From an uncultured Jannaschia sp. (lineage in GTDB: Bacteria > Pseudomonadota > Alphaproteobacteria > Rhodobacterales > Rhodobacteraceae), in assembly GCF_947494055.1 (NCBI RefSeq), contig NZ_CANLTR010000011.1, forward strand, positions 1 to 64,000: a DNA stretch of 64,000 nucleotides, in the 5' to 3' direction. Positions 46,795 through 55,044 of the stretch are shown piece by piece (the first letter of the stretch is position 1; every line of letters starts with the position of its first letter). The notes below the pieces were generated by a model. It saw nothing but the letters and a program-made list of their open reading frames with translations, made no database searches and had not been told where the DNA came from. The position numbers and the translations under genes are program-made.

Positions 46795-47943
46795 ATGCCC
46801 GGAACGAAGGTCTCGACCCGATCGCAGGTCGACCCGTTCATCGTGATGGACGTGATGGAGCAGGCCCGCCGGGCGGAACTCTCGGGACGCGACATAATCC
46901 ACATGGAAGTGGGACAGCCCGGCACGCCCGCGCCGGCCGCCGCCCGTCGCGCGCTGGCACGCGAGATGGAGGCGGGCCCGCTCGGCTACACGGTGGCGCT
47001 CGGTCTCCCCGAACTGCGCGCCCGGATCGCGCGGCTCTACCGGGACTGGTACGGGCTCGACCTCGATCCCGAGCGCGTCGTCGTGACCGCCGGGTCGTCG
47101 GCGGCGTTCCTGCTGGCCTTCACCGCGCTCTTCGATGCGGGCGACCGGGTGGGGCTGGGGTTGCCCGGCTATCCGTCCTACCGGCAAATCCTGCGCGCGC
47201 TCAGCTTGGAGGCCGTGGGGATCGAGACGCAGGCCGCGAACCGCTACCAGCCGGTCGCGGGTGAGCTTCCCGGCGATCTCGCCGGTCTCATCGTCGCCTC
47301 GCCGGCGAACCCGACCGGCACGATGCTCGACCGCGCGGCCATGTCCGCTCTGATCGAGGCGTCACAGGCGAACGGCACGGCCTTCGTCTCCGACGAGATC
47401 TATCACGGCATCCAGTACGGGGGCCGGGCGGTGAGCGCGCTGGAAGTGTCCGACGACGTCTACGTCATCAACTCGTTCAGCAAATATTTCAGCATGACCG
47501 GCTGGCGCATCGGCTGGATGGTGGTGCCGGAGGCGCATCTGCGGACCGTCGAGCGGCTGGCGCAGAACATGTTCATCTGCGCGCCCCATGCCAGCCAGAT
47601 CGCCGCGCTGCATGCGATGGACGCGGAGGCGGAACTTGCCGCCAACCTCTCCGTCTACGCGCGAAACCGCCAGCTGATGCTGGACGGGCTGCCCGAAGCC
47701 GGGTTCGACCGGATCGCCCCGCCCGACGGCGCGTTCTACATCTACGCCGACGTCGCGCATCTGACGAAAGACAGCCTGAGCTTCGCCGCCGAGATCCTCG
47801 AGGGGGCGGGCGTCGCGGTAACGCCGGGGTTCGACTTCGACCCGGGTCGCGGCGCGGGCACGCTGCGCTTCAGCTACGCGCGGGCGACGGCCGACATCGA
47901 GGCGGGGCTGGCACGGCTCACGAACTTCATGGCCGGCCGCTGA
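46795..47943 (+). CDS. Class I/II pyridoxal-phosphate aminotransferase
   Basis: A 382-residue fold-type I aminotransferase. Seen: MEVGQPGTPAP, GYTVALGLPELRARIA, AGSSAAFLLAF, SPANPTGTMLD, SDEIYHGIQYG and the PLP lysine in SFSKYFSMTGWRIGW. This layout fits aspartate/alanine-type aminotransferases; the amino donor cannot be told. GGGAGG lies upstream of ATG 46795. It lies behind the rne terminator and just ahead of the PBP gene. Confidence 0.88.
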   Translation: MPGTKVSTRSQVDPFIVMDVMEQARRAELSGRDIIHMEVGQPGTPAPAAARRALAREMEAGPLGYTVALGLPELRARIARLYRDWYGLDLDPERVVVTAGSSAAFLLAFTALFDAGDRVGLGLPGYPSYRQILRALSLEAVGIETQAANRYQPVAGELPGDLAGLIVASPANPTGTMLDRAAMSALIEASQANGTAFVSDEIYHGIQYGGRAVSALEVSDDVYVINSFSKYFSMTGWRIGWMVVPEAHLRTVERLAQNMFICAPHASQIAALHAMDAEAELAANLSVYARNRQLMLDGLPEAGFDRIAPPDGAFYIYADVAHLTKDSLSFAAEILEGAGVAVTPGFDFDPGRGAGTLRFSYARATADIEAGLARLTNFMAGR

Positions 47944-48094
47944 ACGGCACTGGCCGGCGTCGCGTCCTCGCGACGACGTGATCGTCGCAACCCCGGTATG
48001 CGGGCGAAGGACCGCCTCGCGACCCGCGCCGACTTTGACGGACCATTGCGGCCGGCGTATAGCGGGGACGACCCTGAATGGGCGGGACAGGCAC

Positions 48095-50695
48095 ATGAGC
48101 ACGACAGCGACGAAGGCGACGGGGCGGACAGGCCGGACCGTCTGGCGGGCGATTCAAGGCGCGTTCATGTTCGTGCTGTCGATGATCGGCGGGATCTTCT
48201 CCGCCGTCACGCTCGGCATCATCGCGGCTGCGATCATGATCGGCGGCGTCCTGTGGATGTACGGACGCGACCTGCCGAGCTACGAGCAGCTCGCCCAATA
48301 TACCCCGCCGACGATCAGCCGCATCTATTCGGGCGAGGGCCGCCTGATGGACGAGTTCGCCCGCGAGCGCCGGCTCTTCGCGCCCGCGGAGGAGATTCCG
48401 TCGCTGGTCAAGCAGGCCTTCATCTCGGCGGAGGACAAGAACTTCTACCGGCACGCGGGCTACGACCCGATGGGCATGATCGCCGCCGCCGTCGACGCGG
48501 CGCAGGGCGGACGCCTGCGCGGCGCCTCAACGATCACGCAGCAGGTGATGAAGAACTTCCTGCTGTCGTCCGACCGGTCCGCCGAGCGCAAGGTGAAGGA
48601 GATCATCCTCGCCTCGCGCATCGAGGAGACGCTGGGCAAGGAGGACATCCTCGAGCTCTATCTCAACGAGATCTTTCTCGGGCAGAACTCCTATGGCGTT
48701 GCCGCGGCCGCACAGACCTATTTTAACAAGACGTTGGCCGATCTGACGCTGGAAGAAGCGGCCTATCTGGCGATCCTGCCGAAAGCGCCTTCGGATTATC
48801 ACCCTGTCCGGCAGGCGGAGCGCGCGATCGAACGGCGCAACTATGTCCTGCGCGAGATGTTCCAGAACGGTTACATCACCCGCGCCGAGATGGAGGAAGC
48901 GGTCGAGACGCCCCTCCTGACCGTGCAGTCGGGGCATTACGCGCCGTTCCGCGCCGCGCTCCCGCCGCGGGACTACTTCACCGACGAGATCCGGCGGCAG
49001 CTCACCTCCGATTTCGGCGAGGAGGAGTTCTTCACCCAGGGCTTCACCGTCCGCGCGACGATCGATGCCGAGATGCAGGCCGTCGCCGCGAGGGCCCTGC
49101 GCCGCGCGCTCGAGCAATACGACCGCAGCCGTGGCGTCTGGCGCGGCACCGGGAAGACGATTCCCGCGGAAAGCCTCGACAGCGAAGAAGCCTGGCGTGA
49201 CGCGCTGTCGAACGTCGACGTCGCGCGCGACATCGACCTCGGGGGCGAGTGGCATCCGGCGGTCGTCCTCTCCGTCGCGGATCAGGCGCTGACCCTCGGC
49301 GCGGAAGGGGTGGAGGGTACCATCGACGTGCCGCGCGACGACATCCAGTGGCTCCGCGGCGACTTCTTCGAGAACTTCGAGGCGGGCGACGTCGTGCACG
49401 TTCGACAGCTCACCGACGCGGATACGGACGGAGCGACCGGCTGGTCTCTGCGCCAGGTGCCGGAGGTCGAGGGCGGCTTCATGGCGATGGACGTCAATAC
49501 CGGCCGCGTCCTCGCGATGCAGGGCGGGTTCAGCTACCAGCACTCTGTGTTCAACCGCACGACGCAGGCGACGCGGCAGCCCGGCTCCAGCTTCAAGCCC
49601 TTCGTCTACGCCGCCGCCCTCGATTCCGGGTATCAGCCCAATACGATCGTCCTCGACGCGCCGATCGAGATCGAGTCCGGCGGCCAGATCTGGCGGCCGA
49701 AGAACGCCTCGAACCGCTATTACGGGCCGGCGCCGCTCCGCACCGGGATCGAACGGTCGCGGAACCTGATGACCGTGAGGCTGGCGCAGGATGTCGGTAT
49801 GGACATCGTCGCGGGCTATGCCGAACGCTTCGGAGTCTACGACGAGATGAGCGAGCTGCTCGCCAATTCGCTCGGCTCGCAGGAGACGACGCTCTACCGG
49901 ATGGTCGCGGCCTACGCGATGTTCGCGAATGGGGGCGAGCGGGTGGAGCCTACGCTCGTCGACCGCATCCAGGATCGCTACGGCGAGACGGTCTACCGAC
50001 ACGATCAGCGCGACTGCGTGGATTGCGAGCGCTTCGCCGAGCTCGCGCCAGGTGTCGGGCCGCGGATCGTCTCCAACCGTGAGCGCGTGATGGATGCGAT
50101 CACGGCCTACCAGCTGACGTCGATGATGCGCGGTGTCGTCGAGCGCGGCACGGCGTCCCGCACGGTGAACCTGCCGGTGCCGATCGCCGGCAAGACCGGG
50201 ACGACGAACGACGCAAAGGATGTCTGGTTCGTCGGGTTCTCCTCCACCATCGTCGCCGGCTGCTACATCGGCTACGATCAGCCGCGCACGCTGGGGAGCA
50301 GTGCCAGCGGCGGCGGCATCTGCGGGCCGGTCTTCACCGAGTTCATGCAGGAGGCGATCACGAAGTACGGCGGTGGTCCGTTCGAGGTGCCGCCGGGCGG
50401 ATACTTCGCCAATATCGACCGCAGCACGGGCGCGCGGCTGCCGGCCTCGGCCAGCGGCGACAACGTTGTGGCCGAGTACTTCCGCGAGGGCGAGGACGCG
50501 TTTGCCGGGCTTTACGGCAGCACGGTCATCGACGGCGGCTTCGCGATGGCGGGCGACCTGCCGCTCTTTGCCGAAGGCGAAGGCGACGAGGAGGGCGCGC
50601 CGCCCGCCCGCGAGGTCGAGACGTCGACCGGCCGTCGGGTGACGGTCCCCGGCCGCGCGACCTTCGGAACGCTCAGTTCGGGCGGGCTCTACTGA
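48095..50695 (+). CDS. mrcA: Class A penicillin-binding protein 1a
   Basis: An 866-residue bifunctional peptidoglycan synthase. One TM helix near 30-52. Glycosyltransferase domain: the catalytic Glu lies in FISAEDKNFYRHAGYD, with GASTITQQVMKNFLL, RKVKEIILASRIE and LNEIFLGQNSYGVAAAA. An OB/linker region follows (about 300-450). Transpeptidase domain: nucleophile Ser near 498 in GSSFKPF, SRN near 551 and KTGTTNDAKD. ATG 48095 fits the family; the frame is open upstream without similarity. The tail (about 820-866) is acidic. Confidence 0.95.
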   Translation: MSTTATKATGRTGRTVWRAIQGAFMFVLSMIGGIFSAVTLGIIAAAIMIGGVLWMYGRDLPSYEQLAQYTPPTISRIYSGEGRLMDEFARERRLFAPAEEIPSLVKQAFISAEDKNFYRHAGYDPMGMIAAAVDAAQGGRLRGASTITQQVMKNFLLSSDRSAERKVKEIILASRIEETLGKEDILELYLNEIFLGQNSYGVAAAAQTYFNKTLADLTLEEAAYLAILPKAPSDYHPVRQAERAIERRNYVLREMFQNGYITRAEMEEAVETPLLTVQSGHYAPFRAALPPRDYFTDEIRRQLTSDFGEEEFFTQGFTVRATIDAEMQAVAARALRRALEQYDRSRGVWRGTGKTIPAESLDSEEAWRDALSNVDVARDIDLGGEWHPAVVLSVADQALTLGAEGVEGTIDVPRDDIQWLRGDFFENFEAGDVVHVRQLTDADTDGATGWSLRQVPEVEGGFMAMDVNTGRVLAMQGGFSYQHSVFNRTTQATRQPGSSFKPFVYAAALDSGYQPNTIVLDAPIEIESGGQIWRPKNASNRYYGPAPLRTGIERSRNLMTVRLAQDVGMDIVAGYAERFGVYDEMSELLANSLGSQETTLYRMVAAYAMFANGGERVEPTLVDRIQDRYGETVYRHDQRDCVDCERFAELAPGVGPRIVSNRERVMDAITAYQLTSMMRGVVERGTASRTVNLPVPIAGKTGTTNDAKDVWFVGFSSTIVAGCYIGYDQPRTLGSSASGGGICGPVFTEFMQEAITKYGGGPFEVPPGGYFANIDRSTGARLPASASGDNVVAEYFREGEDAFAGLYGSTVIDGGFAMAGDLPLFAEGEGDEEGAPPAREVETSTGRRVTVPGRATFGTLSSGGLY

Positions 50696-50766
50696 CCCCC
50701 CGCCTTGCCGGAGCGCGGGGCAGGGGTTAGGTCAGCCGTCGATCGGAACATCCGCCGGAGGCCAGT

Positions 50767-51891
50767 GTGCGCGCAGAAGTCGAGAACAACGTCGAGGCCA
50801 TCGGCAAGTCCGTCGCGCTCCTCAAGCGCCGTCTCGACTGGGAGACGGCGGCGCACCGGCTGGAAGAGTTCAACGCGATGATCGAGGACCCTACGCTCTG
50901 GGACGACCCCGAGCGCGCGCAGAAGCTGATGCGCGACCGACAGGGCCTGATCGACGCGATCGAGGGGATCGAGGCGCTGGAGCGTGACACGTCTGACAAC
51001 CTCGAGATGATCGAGCTCGGCGAGATGGAGGAGGACGCCGAGGTCGTCTCCGAGGCCGAGGCCGCCATCGCGTCGCTGGTGAAGGTCGCCGCCGCGAAGG
51101 AACTCGAGGCGCTGCTCGACGGAGAGGCCGACGGAAACGATACCTTCCTCGAGATCAATTCCGGCGCGGGCGGCACCGAGAGTTGCGACTGGGCGGCGAT
51201 GCTGGCGCGCATGTACACCCGCTGGGCCGAGAAGCGCGGCTACGACGTGGACCTGCAATCGGTGAGCTACGGCGAAGAGGCGGGCATCAAGTCCGCCGCC
51301 TACAAGATCAGCGGCAAGAACGCATATGGCTGGCTCAAGTCGGAGAGCGGCGTACACCGGCTGGTGCGGATCAGCCCCTACGATTCCAGCGCCCGGCGGC
51401 ATACGAGCTTCAGCTCGGTCTGGGTCTACCCCGTCGTCGACGACAATATCGAGATCGAGGTCGCGCCGAACGACATCCGCATCGACACCTACCGCTCCTC
51501 GGGCGCGGGCGGGCAGCACGTGAACACGACGGATTCCGCCGTGCGCATCACCCATATCCCCACCGGGATCGTGGTGACGTCGTCGGAGAAGTCGCAGCAC
51601 CAGAACCGCGACATCGCGATGAAGGCGCTGAAGTCCCGGCTCTACCAGATGGAACTCGACCGCCGGAACGCGGAGATCAACGCGGCGCACGAGGCCAAGG
51701 GCGATGCCGGCTGGGGCAACCAGATCCGGTCCTACGTCCTACAGCCCTACCAGATGGTGAAGGATTTGCGGACCGGGTTCGAGACCTCGGACACGCAGGG
51801 CATCCTCGACGGCGCGCTCGACGGCGTCATGGCCAGCGTTCTGGCCTCCGACGCCTCCGGCAAGAGCCGCGCGGACGCGTCGGCGGAGTAA
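50767..51891 (+). CDS. prfB: Peptide chain release factor 2
   Basis: A 374-residue RF2 that reads UGA and UAA. The catalytic GGQ is in [20 protein letters not shown]. The codon-reading loop is SPY ([15 protein letters not shown]), where E. coli RF2 has SPF. The reading frame is continuous from GTG 50767 (GGAGG 5 nt upstream), so the programmed +1 frameshift known from E. coli prfB is absent. It follows mrcA after 71 bp. Confidence 0.95.
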   Translation: MRAEVENNVEAIGKSVALLKRRLDWETAAHRLEEFNAMIEDPTLWDDPERAQKLMRDRQGLIDAIEGIEALERDTSDNLEMIELGEMEEDAEVVSEAEAAIASLVKVAAAKELEALLDGEADGNDTFLEINSGAGGTESCDWAAMLARMYTRWAEKRGYDVDLQSVSYGEEAGIKSAAYKISGKNAYGWLKSESGVHRLVRISPYDSSARRHTSFSSVWVYPVVDDNIEIEVAPNDIRIDTYRSSGAGGQHVNTTDSAVRITHIPTGIVVTSSEKSQHQNRDIAMKALKSRLYQMELDRRNAEINAAHEAKGDAGWGNQIRSYVLQPYQMVKDLRTGFETSDTQGILDGALDGVMASVLASDASGKSRADASAE

Positions 51892-52400
51892 CCCTCGGAG
51901 CCCTCGGTGGAGGCGCGGAAGACCGAGACTTTCGATCCTCGCGAATAGCGAGAGCATGCTACACGGACGGACATGCGGAGGGCTGACGTTTCCCGATACG
52001 CCAGCCACGCCGGGGAGATTGCCTGTCAGGTTCTCTGAACCGGTCGGGTCCGAGACTTCCCAAACGATGATGGGCCGTGGATCGAGCCGCTGATCTATTC
52101 GTGCGATATTGTCTATCCGCACGGCAAGAGGATCGATATGCAAGAGTAACCGTCGGTGTTGCCCGGACTGAAGCTTGAGGCTCCGACGGTTCAAGTCGTC
52201 GTCTCGCCGCTGCCGCAGCCGCCGTCGGTCTCCGGGTCAGGGCGAGATCGCCCGAGCCGCCTCCGATCAATTCGGACAGTCGGGCGTTCCGTCGAAACTT
52301 CGGGTTGCGTGCACGATCTCCAACCCGCTTCGCGACTTCGAAATCACGTGACCGGGGGGTCAGGCCGAGGCGACGAGGGGTCTTCGCCAATCCGACACGA
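51892..52400. other. Intergenic stretch behind prfB
   Basis: About 510 bp with no convincing gene. The only longish frame (minus strand, 51,959-52,390) gives a very Arg/Ser-rich product with no domain and no ribosome-binding site. The stretch is less GC-rich than the neighbouring genes. No repeat or known RNA motif was recognised. Confidence 0.5.
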
Positions 52401-52424
52401 AAAAGCCGCCCGAAGGCGGCTTTG
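52401..52424. terminator. Strong UUCG-loop terminator of the bactofilin operon
   Basis: AAAGCCGCC-CGAA-GGCGGCTTT is a perfect stem. On the minus strand the loop reads TTCG, a very stable tetraloop, followed by TTTTTCGTG, so it should end transcription of M23 peptidase-bactofilin (stop at 52,454). On the plus strand it can also stop readthrough from prfB. Confidence 0.85.
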
Positions 52425-52453
52425 CGTGGAACGGGTCCGAACGTGCGACCGGG

Positions 52454-52984
52454 TCAGCCTTGCGCCGCCGATGGTTCCGGCCGCTTCGGCTGGGGAGCCG
52501 ACTTGGACGCGCCCCCGAGCGGATCGTCCTGGCGCTGGACCGCGCCCTCGAAATGGGCGCCCGACTCGATGGCGATCGTCTTGTGGATGATGTCGCCCTC
52601 GACCCGCGCAGTGGAGGTCAGCCGGACCTTCAGACCCCGGACCCGGCCGATGACGCGGCCGTTGACCACGATGTCATCCGCGATCACCTCGCCCCGGACT
52701 ACAGCGTTCTCTCCCACCGTGAGGAGATGCGCGGAGACGTTGCCCTCGACCTCACCGTCGACCTGGATGTCTCCGGACGTCTTGATGTCGCCCTTGATGA
52801 CTAGGTCGGAGGACAGGGTCGACGGCGCCACCTTCGGCTTCATCGCGGCGCGGCCGGCGCCGAGCTCCATCCCCGCCGGCTTGCCCGGCGCGTCGGAGGC
52901 AGCCTCTCCCCCGCCTTGCTGCGGCTTCGGGGACTTGTCGGCGTCGCCGCCGGGCTGCTGGTTCAGCTTGGATTTAGAAAACAT
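52454..52984 (-). CDS. Bactofilin
   Basis: A 176-residue bactofilin: a central beta-helix of hexad-like repeats (DLVIKGDIKTSGDIQVDGEV, VIADDIVVNGRVIGRVRGL, VEGDIIHKTIAIESGAHFEG) between disordered, Pro/Gln/Gly-rich ends. Bactofilins polymerise without nucleotides into membrane-linked filaments that organise cell-wall enzymes. Its start overlaps the M23 peptidase gene by 11 bp; such pairs are a known functional association. Confidence 0.92.
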   Translation of the reverse strand: MFSKSKLNQQPGGDADKSPKPQQGGGEAASDAPGKPAGMELGAGRAAMKPKVAPSTLSSDLVIKGDIKTSGDIQVDGEVEGNVSAHLLTVGENAVVRGEVIADDIVVNGRVIGRVRGLKVRLTSTARVEGDIIHKTIAIESGAHFEGAVQRQDDPLGGASKSAPQPKRPEPSAAQG

Positions 52985-54302
52985 CCTGACCTGCGTTGAG
53001 AAAGGTTTCCGGGTTCAGGGCCTGACCGTTCCTGCGAACCTCGTAGTGCAGATGCACGCCGGTCGAGCGTCCGGTCGTTCCCATACCACCGATGGTGTCT
53101 TCGCGCGAGACCCTTTGGCCGACCTTCACGTCGATCGAGTTCAGGTGGGCATAGCGGGTGCTGAAGCCGAGAGGATGCCGGATCTCGACCATCTTGCCGT
53201 AGCCCGACATCCAGCCGGCATGAGTGACGGTGCCCTCGGCCGTGGCGTGGATCGCCGTGCCCTTGGGGGCGGCGAAGTCGAGCCCGGAATGCATGCGGCC
53301 CCAGCGGGGCCCGAAGCCCGAGGTCTGGCGGTACGTGTCCTTGAGCGGGTTCGCGAGCGGCAGGCTTTCGGCGGCCAGCCGGTAGAGGTCGATATCCTCG
53401 AGCTTGTCGAGGATGCGGTTGGCGCGCGCCGTATCCGTATCGGGCAGGACCGGCCCGCCGCGGGTCGACAGCACCACCGGCTCGAGCGGCCCGCCCTGAC
53501 CGGTATAGCCGGCGCGGACGGAATCGAGGATGGCGTCCGACGAGATGCCGGCCTTGTCGAAGACCTGCTCGAGCGGCTCCATCGACGTCTCGAGGGCGGA
53601 TTCGAGGCGCGAGAAGATACGGTCGTTGCGGTCCGCGAGAAGATCGGCCTGATCCTGCATCCGCTCGAACTCGGCCTCGGCGCCGTTCGCCACGACCAGA
53701 GCCTCGTCGCGGGCCAGCGACACGGCGTCGAGCGCTTCGGCGAGGGCGGCGGTGGTGGCGGTGCTGTCGGCGGCCAGACGCTCGGCGAGGGCGGCCGCCT
53801 CCGGCGCATCCTCCAAGCGGGCCTGCAGGGTCTCCACCGTCTCCCGTGCGTCGTTCCGCTCCGCGACGGTGCGGTGCAGCGTCTTCTGGATGACCTCGAT
53901 CCCGGTCTCGAGCTCGCGCACCCTCTGCTCGGAGGCGAGAACCGTGCCCTGCATCTTCGAGACTTCGTCGAGCGCGGCGTAGAAGCGCTCCAGCGCCTGT
54001 TCGGCCTCGGCGGCACGGGTGTCGCGTTCGGTCGAGAGGGCGGCGAGGCGGGATTCGTAGGCGGTCTGCGCCCGGGCGGTCTCGTCGCGGGCGGAGACGG
54101 AGGTGATCGACCCGATCACGAAGAAGGACGTGGCCACCGCGGTCCACCCGACGACGACCGCGCCGCCGAGCAGCATCCCGGCCTGGGTCATCGGCCGCAT
54201 GCGGACGAAGCGTGTGCCCTGCTCGGATTTCAGGAAGAGCCGCTGCTCCGGCAGGTACCGTTCGAGCTTGGCGTTGATTCTGTCCGACAGGCGTTGCTTC
54301 AC
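52974..54302 (-). CDS. Membrane-anchored M23-family metallopeptidase
   Basis: A 442-residue protein: short cytosolic N-terminus, TM helix (about 41-65), long periplasmic coiled coil (about 75-250) and a C-terminal LytM/M23 domain. Zinc ligands: MHSGLDFAAPKGT (H and D) and VHLHYEVRRNG (HxH). All ligands are present, so it should cut peptidoglycan peptides. GTG 54302 is chosen: GGGGGA is upstream, and the frame further up lacks a good start. The coupled bactofilin probably positions it. Confidence 0.9.
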   Translation of the reverse strand: MKQRLSDRINAKLERYLPEQRLFLKSEQGTRFVRMRPMTQAGMLLGGAVVVGWTAVATSFFVIGSITSVSARDETARAQTAYESRLAALSTERDTRAAEAEQALERFYAALDEVSKMQGTVLASEQRVRELETGIEVIQKTLHRTVAERNDARETVETLQARLEDAPEAAALAERLAADSTATTAALAEALDAVSLARDEALVVANGAEAEFERMQDQADLLADRNDRIFSRLESALETSMEPLEQVFDKAGISSDAILDSVRAGYTGQGGPLEPVVLSTRGGPVLPDTDTARANRILDKLEDIDLYRLAAESLPLANPLKDTYRQTSGFGPRWGRMHSGLDFAAPKGTAIHATAEGTVTHAGWMSGYGKMVEIRHPLGFSTRYAHLNSIDVKVGQRVSREDTIGGMGTTGRSTGVHLHYEVRRNGQALNPETFLNAGQDVF

Positions 54303-54490
54303 GCGCGTCCCCCGTAAACTGTCGCCGCGCGTCGTTTTCGACGTCGCGATCTCGTTGCCCCGTGGCCCCCGTGTCACAAGGGCTCAAGATTTTGGGAGAT
54401 CGTTAGGGAACTGGAAACACGGGCGCAACGAATCGCCTGTCGGCGAGGCGAAGGCTGGCGGGATCTCGCCCACCGGGCGGGGCCGGGGGG

Positions 54491-54958
54491 TCAGGCGCGA
54501 ACGGCGGCCAGCACCGCGTCGACGTGACCCGGCACCTTCACCTTGCGCCAGACTTCGCGGATCACGCCCTCCGCGTCGATCAGGAACGTCGAGCGCTCGA
54601 TTCCCATGAAGGTCTTGCCGTACATGCTCTTTTCGCCCCAGACGCCGTAATCTTCGCAGGTCGATCCGTCGGCGTCGGAGGCGAGGATGATCGAGAGGCC
54701 GTGCTTGGCGGCGAACCTGTCGTGCTTCTCGACCGGGTCCTTCGAGACGCCGACGACGACCGCGTCCGCCGCCTCGAATTCGGACGATGCTTCGGAGAAG
54801 GCGATTCCCTGCTTCGTGCAGCCGGGCGTGTCGGCCTTCGGGTAGAAGTACAGCACGACCGACCGGCCGCGCAGTTCCGACAGGGCAACTGTGCCGCCCC
54901 CGCTCCGGGGCAGCGTGAAGTCCGGGGCCGGGGTGCCCGGGATGATGTCCTGCGTCAT
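54491..54958 (-). CDS. bcp: Thioredoxin-dependent peroxiredoxin (BCP/PrxQ family)
   Basis: A 155-residue peroxiredoxin that reduces hydroperoxides. The peroxidatic Cys is in PKADTPGCTKQG. E. coli BCP has a resolving Cys five residues later; here that position is not Cys. A second Cys (GSTCEDYGVWGEK) matches the site of E. coli C99. ATG 54958 is the family start. It is divergent from the YhdP-like gene. Confidence 0.93.
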   Translation of the reverse strand: MTQDIIPGTPAPDFTLPRSGGGTVALSELRGRSVVLYFYPKADTPGCTKQGIAFSEASSEFEAADAVVVGVSKDPVEKHDRFAAKHGLSIILASDADGSTCEDYGVWGEKSMYGKTFMGIERSTFLIDAEGVIREVWRKVKVPGHVDAVLAAVRA

Positions 54959-55044
54959 GTCGCGACTCCGTGAGGCTTGTCTCCGTCGGACTTGGAACCC
55001 GGCGGGTGACGGGTCAAGATGGCAGGCAAGCGCCGGAGACCGCC

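Noticed and set aside
50698-50720. CCCCGC/GCGGGG hairpin behind mrcA
   Set aside because: Only 6 bp, with an 11-base loop and no T-run; prfB follows closely and is probably cotranscribed.
51959-52390. Minus-strand 143-codon frame behind prfB
   Set aside because: Very Arg/Ser-rich product typical of a chance frame in GC-rich DNA; no ribosome-binding site.
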